From the NCBI GenBank assembly GCA_964511645.1, contig CAZEGV010000047.1, forward strand, positions 1 to 22,352: 22,352 bases of DNA, read 5' to 3'. This document shows positions 1 to 7,169 of the stretch, in pieces. Made by a program: the position numbers and the translations under genes. This stretch comes from CAZEGV01 sp964511645. Its GTDB lineage: Bacteria; Bacteroidota; Bacteroidia; Cytophagales; JAAEPT01. The notes under the pieces are model-generated. The model searched no databases. It was not told where the DNA came from and saw nothing but the letters and a program-made list of their open reading frames with translations. Every line of letters begins with the position of its first letter. The first letter of the stretch is position 1.

Positions 1-480
1 GAAAAAGGAGAAACATTTATACAAAGAAACAAACGAAATGAAAAGGAATATTTTATTCTAAGTGGAGTTTGTAAAAGCTATTTAATAAATCCAGATGGAG
101 ATGAAATTACTATATCATTTTTCACAGAAAATAGTATCTTATCACCTCACCAAATAAGAACTCCTAAGAATATTTCAAATCTATATTTCAAGGCATTAAC
201 TAATTTAGAATTAGCTTCAATCAATGCCAAAGAATTTGAAAACTTAATGATTGAGAATATCGAAATAAGAAATTTCGCAAATACAGTTCTACAAAATGAA
301 CTTATATTAAAAGTTGAAAAAGAAATAGGATTAGCATCTCTTACAGCAAAGAAAAGATTGATTGAATTTCGAAATAGATATCGAAATTTAGAAAACCTAA
401 TCCCACACACAGATATCGCTTCATATTTAGGCATTACAAATATTTCATTAAGTAGATTACGAAAAGATTTGATGAGTTAA
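1..480 (+). CDS. Crp/Fnr-family transcriptional regulator (5' end outside the window)
   Basis: The reading frame is open from the first base of the window to a TAA at 478-480, so this is the C-terminal ~159 residues of a protein whose start lies upstream. The first part reads like the second half of a cyclic-nucleotide-binding beta-barrel (KGETF, then EYFILSGVCKSYLINPDGDE, then SFFTENS). The end is a helix-turn-helix of the type common in Bacteroidota Crp/Fnr proteins (IASYLGITNISLSRLRKDL). Such proteins act as cytoplasmic DNA-binding regulators, often single-target. The ligand cannot be inferred. The next gene is co-directional 72 nt downstream and could be a target, but that is only inference from proximity. 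An internal ATG at 247 is not a credible start because the barrel homology continues upstream of it. Confidence 0.85.
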   Translation, partial: EKGETFIQRNKRNEKEYFILSGVCKSYLINPDGDEITISFFTENSILSPHQIRTPKNISNLYFKALTNLELASINAKEFENLMIENIEIRNFANTVLQNELILKVEKEIGLASLTAKKRLIEFRNRYRNLENLIPHTDIASYLGITNISLSRLRKDLMS

Positions 481-523
481 TTGCTTTTTATCAAATGTTA
501 ATGGAGAACATTTTTTATCGTTC

Positions 524-531
524 TAATTTTG
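524..531 (+). promoter_or_regulatory. possible -7 promoter element (TAATTTTG)
   Basis: TAATTTTG matches the Bacteroidota TAnnTTTG -7 consensus and lies 21 nt before the ATG at 553, so it could drive the Lnt-like gene. I see no good TTTG -33 box at the usual spacing, so the call is weak. Confidence 0.3.
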
Positions 532-552
532 TAAAGAATTTAACGATTAAAA

Positions 553-1998
553 ATGAAAGAAATGAATTTATCTATTAAAAATTTGAAACCATTTTGGTTT
601 TTACTGATTGGAATAGCAACTATTTCAATGACACATATGTCATTCGGTGTTGACTTCTTTGCGTGGTTTTCTGTCGTTCCATTTTTGTTATATCTAAGTA
701 ATACAAAGGGTTGGAAATCAAGATTGCTTTTTATTATTGCTTTAATTATTGCGTGGTCAATTGTCGTTCTGAAAATTGTTACACCACCAATATCATTTTT
801 AATGATTTTCCTTTTTTCTATTCCAATAAGCCTGTTCCATTTACCAGCTTATTTGATTTGGGATAAAATTAAAAATCATAAATGGTCAATACTGCTATTT
901 CCAACAATCCTGATAATAATGGAATGGATACAATATACCTTTACACCTTTTGCAAGTTGGGGTGTTATGGCATATTCACAATCGAATAGTATAAATATTA
1001 TGCAATTTGTTTCTGTATTTGGAATGGCAGGATTAAGTTTCCTAGTTTATTGGATAAATGTTTCAATCGTTCAATTAATTACAAGGAAAAAAACAAATTT
1101 GTTATCATTGTATATACCACTTTCTATTCTAATTATTGTAATTATTTTTGGCTCACTTCGTATTGACATAGAAAAATCAAAAGGAGTTAAAACAATGACT
1201 GTTGCAACAGTAGGAACGAATTCAGCAGTTGGCGGTTTGCCTTTACCAACAAAAGAAAGTAACGATAAAATAATATCTGATTTACTTAAAAAAACGAAAA
1301 AATCTGGTGATTTTGGTGCTAAAATAGTAGTTTGGAATGAAGCTTCATTTTTCACACTGCCAAGTAATGAAAAAGATATCCAAAACTCAATAAAGGCAAT
1401 TGCAAAAAAGAAAAATATTTCAATCGTTGCATCTTATGTAATACCGATCTCTGAAAATCCTTTTAAATATGAAAATAAGTTTGTATTTATCAACGGAAAA
1501 GGAGAAATGGTATATTCGTATCTAAAACATCAACCTGTTCCTGGGGAACCTGCCATTCAAGGAACAAAACCTTTTCAGATAGTTCAGATATCTGAAAGTA
1601 GAATTGGCGGAGCAATTTGCTACGATTATGATTTTCCGTATATCGCACAAGAATTTGGAAAATTAAAAGCTGATATTGTTGCAGTTCCATCATCAGATTG
1701 GCGTGGAATAGACCCATTACATACAAGAATATCAGCTTTTAGAGCAATAGAACAAGGACACTCAATAATCCGTTCAACCAGATTTGGACTTTCTGCAATC
1801 ATTTCTCCATATGGAGAAATGATAAGTCAATCGAGCAGTTTTGACGACAACAATAAAGTAATGATAGCCAATATACAAGCAAAAGGAATTAACACGATAT
1901 ATTCAATCATTGGAGATTTATTTATTTATCTATGTTTTGGATTTTTAATATCGTTTATATTAGTAATAATGATAAGAAAGCCAGCAGGTAACAATTAG
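553..1998 (+). CDS. Lnt-like apolipoprotein N-acyltransferase / carbon-nitrogen hydrolase membrane protein
   Basis: A 481-residue protein with about six hydrophobic segments in residues 1-210, a nitrilase (CN-hydrolase) domain at about 215-445, and a final membrane helix at about 450-474. This is the architecture of Lnt, which transfers an acyl chain from phospholipid to the N-terminus of lipoproteins at the inner membrane. The nitrilase triad is visible as Glu263 (WNEASF), Lys325 (YLKHQPVPGEP) and Cys356 (GGAICYDYDFP). The family-typical FRAIEQG segment and a GD motif just before the last helix are also present. Departures from E. coli Lnt are Asp358 where the Cys-Tyr-Glu motif has Glu, and a Lys-to-Cys spacing of 31 residues against 52. 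It may be a divergent paralogue rather than the housekeeping enzyme. Its accessory-looking neighbours (Crp/Fnr gene, attC-like element, IS remnants) fit that. The ATG at 553 is the first in frame. Confidence 0.72.
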   Translation: MKEMNLSIKNLKPFWFLLIGIATISMTHMSFGVDFFAWFSVVPFLLYLSNTKGWKSRLLFIIALIIAWSIVVLKIVTPPISFLMIFLFSIPISLFHLPAYLIWDKIKNHKWSILLFPTILIIMEWIQYTFTPFASWGVMAYSQSNSINIMQFVSVFGMAGLSFLVYWINVSIVQLITRKKTNLLSLYIPLSILIIVIIFGSLRIDIEKSKGVKTMTVATVGTNSAVGGLPLPTKESNDKIISDLLKKTKKSGDFGAKIVVWNEASFFTLPSNEKDIQNSIKAIAKKKNISIVASYVIPISENPFKYENKFVFINGKGEMVYSYLKHQPVPGEPAIQGTKPFQIVQISESRIGGAICYDYDFPYIAQEFGKLKADIVAVPSSDWRGIDPLHTRISAFRAIEQGHSIIRSTRFGLSAIISPYGEMISQSSSFDDNNKVMIANIQAKGINTIYSIIGDLFIYLCFGFLISFILVIMIRKPAGNN

Positions 1999-2124
1999 CG
2001 TCTAAATAATAGCTGAAATAGGAGTAATTATGAACATTGTAGCCTGAACCAAGTTTAGTAGAAAACTGAAGCATTCTACTTCCGAAATCGGCTATTATTC
2101 TTCTCCAAATCGTTGTGCGTCATT
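1984..2124 (+). repeat. attC-like imperfect palindromic element
   Basis: About 140 nt that starts inside the last codons of the Lnt-like gene and ends 26 nt before the next gene. The outer arms pair imperfectly: the segment from TAAC (1989-1992) onward is matched by the reverse complement of the segment ending in GTTG (2112-2115), with 22 of 35 positions identical by my hand alignment. This includes an unbroken 9-nt match (AATAATAGC against GCTATTATT) and terminal GGA/TCC. A nested perfect inverted repeat, AGTAGAA and TTCTACT (from about 2057 to 2080), lies in the centre. AAC near one end and GTT near the other, paired bulged arms and position between short genes all resemble integron attC sites. 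No integrase is in the window. Confidence 0.45.
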
Positions 2125-2149
2125 AAAAAAAACATCTAAATTCAAGAAA

Positions 2150-2560
2150 ATGAATATAATCAATAATAAAAAAGTAATATTATCCGCTTTGTGGATTTTT
2201 GCTACATTAAACTACTTGTACTGTGACCTTTTAGGATTGATGGACTCTGTGCTACTGAACCAATATTTGGTAGGTGAAGTAAATGGGATGACTGTGAATC
2301 AAAATTTTTTGTTGGTCGGTGCCATATTAATGGAAATACCAATTGCAATGGTACTACTTTCACTTATCCTAAAGTATAAAGCAAATCGTTTGGCAAATAT
2401 TGTCGCAGGTTCTATTAAAACAATAGCAATGATTCTAACAATGTTTATTGGACCAACCTTATATTATGTATTTTTTGGAACAATAGAAATTGCCACAACA
2501 ATGTTTATCGTATGGTATGCTTGGAATTGGTCTGAATCAAAAAATTCTTTAATTGAATAA
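2150..2560 (+). CDS. small four-helix integral membrane protein, DUF6326-like
   Basis: A 136-residue protein with four predicted membrane segments, roughly residues 10-28, 48-72, 84-108 and 108-128. The N-terminal motif LYCDLLGLMDS and the later VNGMTVNQNF and MEIPIAMVLLS resemble proteins I recall as the DUF6326 family, whose function is unknown. It begins 26 nt after the attC-like element, with no clear promoter in between, so it looks like a cassette-borne or read-through gene. It lies on the same strand as the Lnt-like gene. No catalytic motif is visible, and I do not assign a function. Confidence 0.6.
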   Translation: MNIINNKKVILSALWIFATLNYLYCDLLGLMDSVLLNQYLVGEVNGMTVNQNFLLVGAILMEIPIAMVLLSLILKYKANRLANIVAGSIKTIAMILTMFIGPTLYYVFFGTIEIATTMFIVWYAWNWSESKNSLIE

Positions 2561-2561
2561 G

Positions 2562-2630
2562 ATGAAAGCGTCAATTCGAAGAAAATATGGCTCATCAAAT
2601 CAAAATTGAGGAAATTAATAGGGGGCTGAA
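2562..2630 (+). pseudogene. possible N-terminal scrap of a zinc-type/MDR alcohol dehydrogenase
   Basis: An ATG at 2562 encodes MKASIRRKYGSSNQ before a stop at 2607. After a one-base frame change the reading continues as IKIEEIN up to about 2629. The composite strongly resembles the start of NAD(P)-dependent alcohol dehydrogenases of the MDR superfamily, which typically begin MKA...KYGSP...L.EI. The similarity stops where the presumed IS end begins (GGGGGCTGAATC at about 2630). The likely history is an IS insertion or deletion that removed the rest of the gene. The match is short, so the call is tentative. Confidence 0.35.
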
Positions 2631-2655
2631 TCAGTTAGGTTTGACTTTTTAGACA
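2630..2655 (-). repeat. possible terminal inverted repeat of the IS1595-type element
   Basis: The segment starts with GGGGGCTGAATCAGTTAGG. IS1595-family ends typically begin with a run of G. At the far side of the transposase remnant, read on the minus strand from about 3475, GACTGAATCCTTAA matches GGCTGAATCAGTTA at about 10 of 14 positions. This would be the transposase-distal end. The other end is degraded. Confidence 0.35.
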
Positions 2656-2701
2656 GGCTGCTATTACCATTGACTTTTATTAATTCTAAAACTAAATTCA
2701 T

Positions 2702-3448
2702 TTAAATATAGGCTTCAATATGTTGATGTGTAGATTTATGATGAACACCTCTTACCCAAGATTTGAATTGTTGTATCATTCTATTCATTGGAGTTCTATT
2801 TTTCTTCATCAAATCAACCTTTGGTATGATATTATATTCATCATATGATATGCTTTCCAACCGTCAGTAATAACGGTAGAACCTTTTGTGATAAATTTTT
2901 CAAATACTTTTCTTAATTCATCAGATGTATAATTCTGTATTTTCAAGCCATATACACGTTTAACCTTATTCTTTGTTGTTGCTTCAACAACCATTAACAT
3001 CTTACGTTTTTTAGCATCATTACTTCGCCCAGTTTTATCCACCACCAACAAATTTATCAACATAGATAACAGAATTATCATTGTTGTTTATTTTTAGTGT
3101 TTCACTTGATTAAAGACTTTCACGATATTTACGCATAAATAACTAAGCAGTATTTTTATTTACATCATATTTAGAAGCCATTTGAAATGCTGATAAGGAT
3201 TTGGTTGTCGTAGCATATGTCATATAAAAGGCCTTAAATAGTCCAAATTTCATATCGTGGAATATAGTGTTTGAAGTAACAGTATGAATTTTTCACATAC
3301 CTTAGAATATGGTCTATAACCTTTCCAAGCCACAAGAACAAGTAAATCCATCTGTCCATTTGTAATGATATACATATTCTTTACAAGTATCATCATTATT
3401 GAACTTAGATTGAAAATCGAATAAAGAAGTGCTATTGAAAATATCCAT
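2702..3448 (-). pseudogene. decayed IS1595-family (ISXO2-like) transposase
   Basis: Reading the minus strand from an ATG at 3448, several frames carry consecutive pieces of one transposase. First comes an N-terminal zinc-ribbon-like segment (MDIFNSTSLFDF, then WTDGFTCSCG). Next is a segment like the helix-turn-helix linker (HTVTSNTIFHDMKFGLFKAF). Then come the first catalytic-domain strand (IYVDKFVGGG) and the long intact stretch at 3081-2809 ending in the second DDE aspartate motif (VITDGWKAYH). The final segment (FKSWVRGVHHKSTHQHIEAYI) runs to a stop at 2702-2704. In-frame stops (for example TAG and TAA after the zinc-ribbon) and at least one frameshift near 2820 break the frame, so the element cannot make an active transposase. 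The total span of about 249 codons is slightly short for the family. Confidence 0.8.
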
Positions 3449-3486
3449 ATCGTATTTTAAATTAAGGATTCAGTCAATTATACGCA

Positions 3487-3705
3487 AGAAAATTTATCTT
3501 TTTATATATAAATGGAAAATTCAAAAAAAAAATTGGAAAAACTCGATTTAAAGTAGAACGTACTTTTAGTGGGATAAAAAGATGGTTTAGAGGTGGTGAA
3601 GCTCGATACAAGGGGATTAAAAAAATGCATACCCAAAACCTACTTGAGGCTATGTGTTACAATATCTACAGGAGTCCTGGGATAATTGCGTTTAATGCTC
3701 AATAA
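3487..3705 (+). pseudogene. C-terminal stub of an IS5-family transposase
   Basis: The plus-strand frame ending at TAA 3703-3705 reads IGKTRFKVERTFSGIKRWF, then GGEARYKGIKKMHTQNLLEAM and CYNIYRSPGI. This is the typical end of IS5-family (IS1031-type) DDE transposases, including the final catalytic Glu region (KVERTF) and the YRSPGI tail. Upstream of about 3530 the frame stays open into the IS1595 remnant boundary but loses recognisable similarity. Only about 58-70 codons of a usual ~250-300 remain, with no start codon or other DDE residues. It lies back to back with the IS1595 remnant. Confidence 0.75.
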
Positions 3706-3706
3706 G

Positions 3707-3740
3707 AGTGATTAAATGAGGTGAAACTCATTTAATCACT
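3707..3740 (+). repeat. 14-bp perfect inverted repeat after the IS5 stub
   Basis: AGTGATTAAATGAG (3707-3720) is followed by a 6-nt loop and its exact complement CTCATTTAATCACT (3727-3740). It starts two bases after the transposase stop. No T-run follows, so it is probably part of the IS right end rather than an intrinsic terminator. Confidence 0.5.
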
Positions 3741-3854
3741 TCATTTAACAAATAAAATCACACTATTATTAACTCATTTTGGGTAAAATATCGGATATAA
3801 AAAGAAAGAAATGATTACAACGGTTCTGATTTTTAGCACACATATGAAATGTAA

Positions 3855-3900
3855 CCTCATAAAAAACTTCAATTATTAATAATTGAAGTTTTTTATGAGG
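3855..3900 (-). terminator. perfect 46-nt palindrome, intrinsic terminator of the transketolase operon
   Basis: The whole 46 nt is self-complementary, with arms starting CCTCATAAAAAACTTC and ending GAAGTTTTTTATGAGG around a TTAA centre. Read on the minus strand, it begins 12 nt after the stop of the C-terminal transketolase gene. It gives a stable stem containing GAAG/CTTC followed by T6. Because it is fully symmetric it can also stop transcription entering from the IS side. Positions 3741-3854 between this and the IS5 repeat hold nothing I can recognise. Confidence 0.75.
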
Positions 3901-3912
3901 TTTTAAAATCGC

Positions 3913-4866
3913 TTATTTACGAGAGATAACTTTTTTACAAGCTTTTACAATGTCTTGAGCTGTAAGTCCGTATTTTTCCATCAATTGGCTGGGGTTTCCA
4001 CTTTCTCCAAAAGTGTCTTGTACGGCTACAAACTCTATTGGTGTAGGCTTGCTACGAGCTAATGTACCGGCAACAGATTCGCCTAGTCCACCATTCATTT
4101 GGTGCTCTTCTGCAGTTACAATACATTTAGTTTTACTTACCGATTTCAGGATAATGTCTTCGTCTAATGGCTTTATAGTATGTATGTTGATGATTTCAAC
4201 ATCAATACCTTCTTTTTCTAGGATTTTACCAGCTTCAATAGCTTCCCATACCATGTGTCCTGTTGCTACAATTGTTACATCTGTTCCTTCATTGAGCAAA
4301 ATCCCTTTTCCAATTTCGAATTTTTGATTGTCAGGAGTGAAGTTAGGTACTGCTGGTCTTCCAAATCGAAGGTATACAGGTCCTTCGTATTCGGCAATTG
4401 CCATTGTAGCGGCTTTGGTTTGATTAAAGTCACAAGGATTAATCACGACCATGTGTGGGAGCATTTTCATCATTCCGATATCTTCCAATACCTGATGTGT
4501 TGCACCATCTTCTCCTAGGGTAAGTCCTGCGTGAGACGCACATATTTTCACGTTCTTACCAGAGTATGCTACTGCTTGTCTGATTTGATCATAAACACGA
4601 CTTGTAGAGAAGTTGGCAAAAGTTCCTGTAAAAGGAATTTTCCCGCCAATAGTCATACCCGCGGCTAAGCCAATCATGTTTGCTTCAGCTATACCGATTT
4701 GAAAAAATCTTTCTGGGAATTCATTTTTGAAATCACCCATTTTTAATGACCCTGTAAGGTCTGCACATAAGCCCACTATATTTGGGTTCTTTTTACCTGC
4801 TTCTAGTAACCCTGCTCCAAATCCTGAACGGGTGTCTTTTTTTTCTGTGTATGGGAAATCTTTCAT
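3913..4866 (-). CDS. transketolase, C-terminal subunit (pyrimidine-binding plus C-terminal domains)
   Basis: A 317-residue protein covering the second half of transketolase. It has the Pyr domain (about residues 8-175) with the catalytic cofactor-activating Glu61 in FQIGIAEANM and the HAGLTLGEDGATHQ substrate-site loop (His112, His124), then the C-terminal domain (about 190-315, with EEHQMNGGLGE and FGESG). With the N-terminal half at 6282-7148 it would form the thiamine-diphosphate enzyme that moves two-carbon ketol units in the non-oxidative pentose phosphate pathway. Split transketolases are familiar in Bacteroidota. The unusual point is that the halves are separated here by the VWA gene. 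The VWA stop codon immediately precedes this ATG (TAAATG), which suggests coupled translation. The palindromic terminator follows. Confidence 0.93.
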   Translation of the reverse strand: MKDFPYTEKKDTRSGFGAGLLEAGKKNPNIVGLCADLTGSLKMGDFKNEFPERFFQIGIAEANMIGLAAGMTIGGKIPFTGTFANFSTSRVYDQIRQAVAYSGKNVKICASHAGLTLGEDGATHQVLEDIGMMKMLPHMVVINPCDFNQTKAATMAIAEYEGPVYLRFGRPAVPNFTPDNQKFEIGKGILLNEGTDVTIVATGHMVWEAIEAGKILEKEGIDVEIINIHTIKPLDEDIILKSVSKTKCIVTAEEHQMNGGLGESVAGTLARSKPTPIEFVAVQDTFGESGNPSQLMEKYGLTAQDIVKACKKVISRK

Positions 4867-6246
4867 TTATAGTAGTTTAACTCGGGTGCTTATTCCCGAT
4901 TTGATAGTGAACTTCTTGCTAATTGTGTATTCTATTCCTATTGCTCTTGATGACCTGACTACAACTTTGTAATTACCAGGTTGCATTGCAGAGCTCATAA
5001 ATATTGATTTTTTTGGTAAATTCATGACCCATTCGTCTTCACCATTTTTATTGATTTTATAAATACTGCCGTAGCCTACAAAAGTGTCGGGAATATTGAT
5101 TAGCCCAGGTTGAGCTATTTGGATTTTACTAGTAGTGCTTTGTGTTATCGTAACTCGCTTGTATGTACGTGGAATAGTCATGATCTCGACATCATACTTC
5201 CCTACAAGTAACGATACTTTCTCTCCTAATATAAAGTGATGTATAATGTTCTTTTTACCAGCCAACCGTATGATACCAAGTATTTGTTTGTACTGTTGAT
5301 TTCTAGCTTGAGAGACTTGTAATACTCCTTGTGGGGTTTTTATTTTTACAATGTTAAGTCCTTTTTTAGGGAATCGTACATTCTTTTTGATGACCTGAGG
5401 AGTTGTGCTTACGATGATATCATAAGTAATGACAGGGTCTATTTCCACAGTTTCTGATTTTCCATCTTTTATATAATGTATAAAATCATATTCAGTTTGT
5501 CCTGTAAGAGAGTTTACAAAAGAAACATTTACATTGGTCTCTGTCGCTTTGTTTTTAATATCGAGTAAGTCCACCCGTACCTGAACGGATTGTAGAGAGT
5601 GCTGTACGATATTACCCAAAATACTAGCAAATTGCTTGACGCTATTGGCATTGTAAAATGTTCCCATGCAGTCAAATTGCTTAATTTCTTTATGACTCAT
5701 CCCAATCCCAATGATAAATGGCTGTAAAAAGATGTGTTTTTTCTGTAAAGCTTTGGAAACAGCACACGGATCTCCACCACAAGACTCTATTCCGTCAGTA
5801 ATAATAATGATTACATTTCTGTAATTAGGATCGGTAGGAAAATCTCCAGCAGCTTTTTTTAAGGAAATAGAAATAGGGGTAACTCCTTGAGGATTGATAG
5901 ACTTGAGTCGATGTGTTATTTTATGGTGATTGTCTGGTGCAAAAGCTACTTCTAACTTAGAGTCTTGGCAATTTTTATATTTACGATCAAATTGATGTCC
6001 GTATACACGTAAGCCTAATTCAACATTTTTATTTACTTTAAGAGAGTCTACTATATGAGTCAAAGCACGTTTTGCAATACTCATTCGTGTCTTGTTCTCC
6101 CATTTGGCCTGCATGCTTCCAGAACCATCTAGTACAAATAGTAATCTTGTTTTTTTAGGCAAAGGTTTAATCTGAGGATTAGCTTGTCCGTAAGACAAGA
6201 AAACCCCAAGTGTAAGTAATGTGAATATATATAGTATTTTTTTCAT
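4867..6246 (-). CDS. exported von Willebrand factor type A (VWA) domain protein
   Basis: A 459-residue protein with a signal peptide (MKKILYIFTLLTLGVFLSYG, cleavage likely before Gln21). A VWA domain spans about residues 34-215, followed by a beta-rich tail of about 240 residues with no family I recognise. The metal-ion-dependent adhesion site is complete: Asp40-Gly-Ser42-Gly-Ser44, Thr123 in QGVTPIS, and Asp151 in IIITDGIESCGG. Cysteines at 93, 156, 161 and near 193 could form disulfides after export. It probably acts in the periplasm or at the cell surface in metal-dependent protein binding. It lies 35 nt after the N-terminal transketolase gene and abuts the C-terminal one, an unexpected position for an envelope protein. 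No lipobox or C-terminal sorting signal was seen. Confidence 0.85.
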   Translation of the reverse strand: MKKILYIFTLLTLGVFLSYGQANPQIKPLPKKTRLLFVLDGSGSMQAKWENKTRMSIAKRALTHIVDSLKVNKNVELGLRVYGHQFDRKYKNCQDSKLEVAFAPDNHHKITHRLKSINPQGVTPISISLKKAAGDFPTDPNYRNVIIIITDGIESCGGDPCAVSKALQKKHIFLQPFIIGIGMSHKEIKQFDCMGTFYNANSVKQFASILGNIVQHSLQSVQVRVDLLDIKNKATETNVNVSFVNSLTGQTEYDFIHYIKDGKSETVEIDPVITYDIIVSTTPQVIKKNVRFPKKGLNIVKIKTPQGVLQVSQARNQQYKQILGIIRLAGKKNIIHHFILGEKVSLLVGKYDVEIMTIPRTYKRVTITQSTTSKIQIAQPGLINIPDTFVGYGSIYKINKNGEDEWVMNLPKKSIFMSSAMQPGNYKVVVRSSRAIGIEYTISKKFTIKSGISTRVKLL

Positions 6247-6281
6247 ACTTAGATATAAAGCAAGCCTTATGCCAAAGAGAT

Positions 6282-7148
6282 TTAGTAGTCGCTTAATGTT
6301 GATGTAAGTTGTCCTAGAGCATTTTCTAATTGCTCATCACTAGGTGCTATTCCATGCCATTTATGAGTGCCTTCCATAAAGTCTACTCCAGCACCCATTT
6401 CTGTTTTTAATAAAATCATGACAGGTTTTTGTTGCCCGCTAAGCTTAATTCCTTGCTTAATACCATTTAAAACAGAAGCCATATCATTCCCTTTTTCTAC
6501 AGTAAGTACTTCCCATCCAAAAGCAACCCACTTTGCCTCTAAGTCTAATAAGTCCATTATTTCTGAAATAGGACCATCAATCTGCTGACCGTTATAATCA
6601 ATCGCAGCAATGACATTATCTACTTTATTATGGGCGGCGTACATAGCAGCTTCCCACACTTGTCCTTCTTGTATTTCTCCATCTCCCATCATTACAAAAA
6701 CGTTTTTATCGTCATTGTTTAGTTTTTTTGTGAGGGCTGTACCTATAGCATTAGATAATCCTTGACCTAAAGACCCAGAAGCCATACGGATACCTTCCAA
6801 ACCTTCCTCGGTAGCTGGATGCCCTTGCAAACGGCTGTTAAGTTTACGATGAGTTGCTAATTCGGGTGTTTTGAAATAACCTGCTCTAGCCAAAGTCGAG
6901 TACCATACAGCAGATATGTGCCCGTTGCTTAAGAAGAAAATATCTTCCCCTTTTCCATCCATACTAAAGTTGGTGTTGTGCATCATTATCTCAAAGTATA
7001 AAGCAACAAGATAATCTGCACAGCCCATAGCACCGCCTGGGTGACCACCTTTGGCACTATGTACCATTCTTAAAATATCTCTACGTACTTGTGTAGCGAT
7101 GTTTTCTAATTCTTTTACTCTTGAGTCTTGCGAAGTGTAATTTCCCAT
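6282..7148 (-). CDS. transketolase, N-terminal subunit (thiamine diphosphate-binding)
   Basis: A 288-residue protein equal to the PP-binding half of transketolase. Visible motifs are GGHPGGAMG (His36), LSNGH (His77), GSLGQGLS and the thiamine diphosphate/metal motif GDGE at 155-158 with the matching Asn186 in IDYNGQQIDG, the normal GDG-X-N spacing. It needs the partner encoded at 3913-4866 for activity. The start ATG lies 21 nt after the peroxiredoxin stop, so it is probably in the bcp transcript. The VWA gene starts 35 nt downstream. Confidence 0.93.
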   Translation of the reverse strand: MGNYTSQDSRVKELENIATQVRRDILRMVHSAKGGHPGGAMGCADYLVALYFEIMMHNTNFSMDGKGEDIFFLSNGHISAVWYSTLARAGYFKTPELATHRKLNSRLQGHPATEEGLEGIRMASGSLGQGLSNAIGTALTKKLNNDDKNVFVMMGDGEIQEGQVWEAAMYAAHNKVDNVIAAIDYNGQQIDGPISEIMDLLDLEAKWVAFGWEVLTVEKGNDMASVLNGIKQGIKLSGQQKPVMILLKTEMGAGVDFMEGTHKWHGIAPSDEQLENALGQLTSTLSDY

Positions 7149-7169
7149 TTTGTTTATAGCTATGCCTTA

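Noticed and set aside
247..480. 77-residue plus-strand ORF starting at 247 as a separate small regulator
   Set aside because: The same frame is open back to base 1 with Crp/Fnr barrel sequence, so it is the end of a longer gene.
1981..2150. CRISPR or riboswitch in the folded intergenic region
   Set aside because: There are no regularly spaced direct repeats, and no known riboswitch core motif; the single large palindrome fits an attC-like or other palindromic element better.
2809..3081. 90-residue minus-strand ORF as an independent gene
   Set aside because: It is the longest intact piece of the broken IS1595-family transposase; matching segments lie on both sides in other frames.
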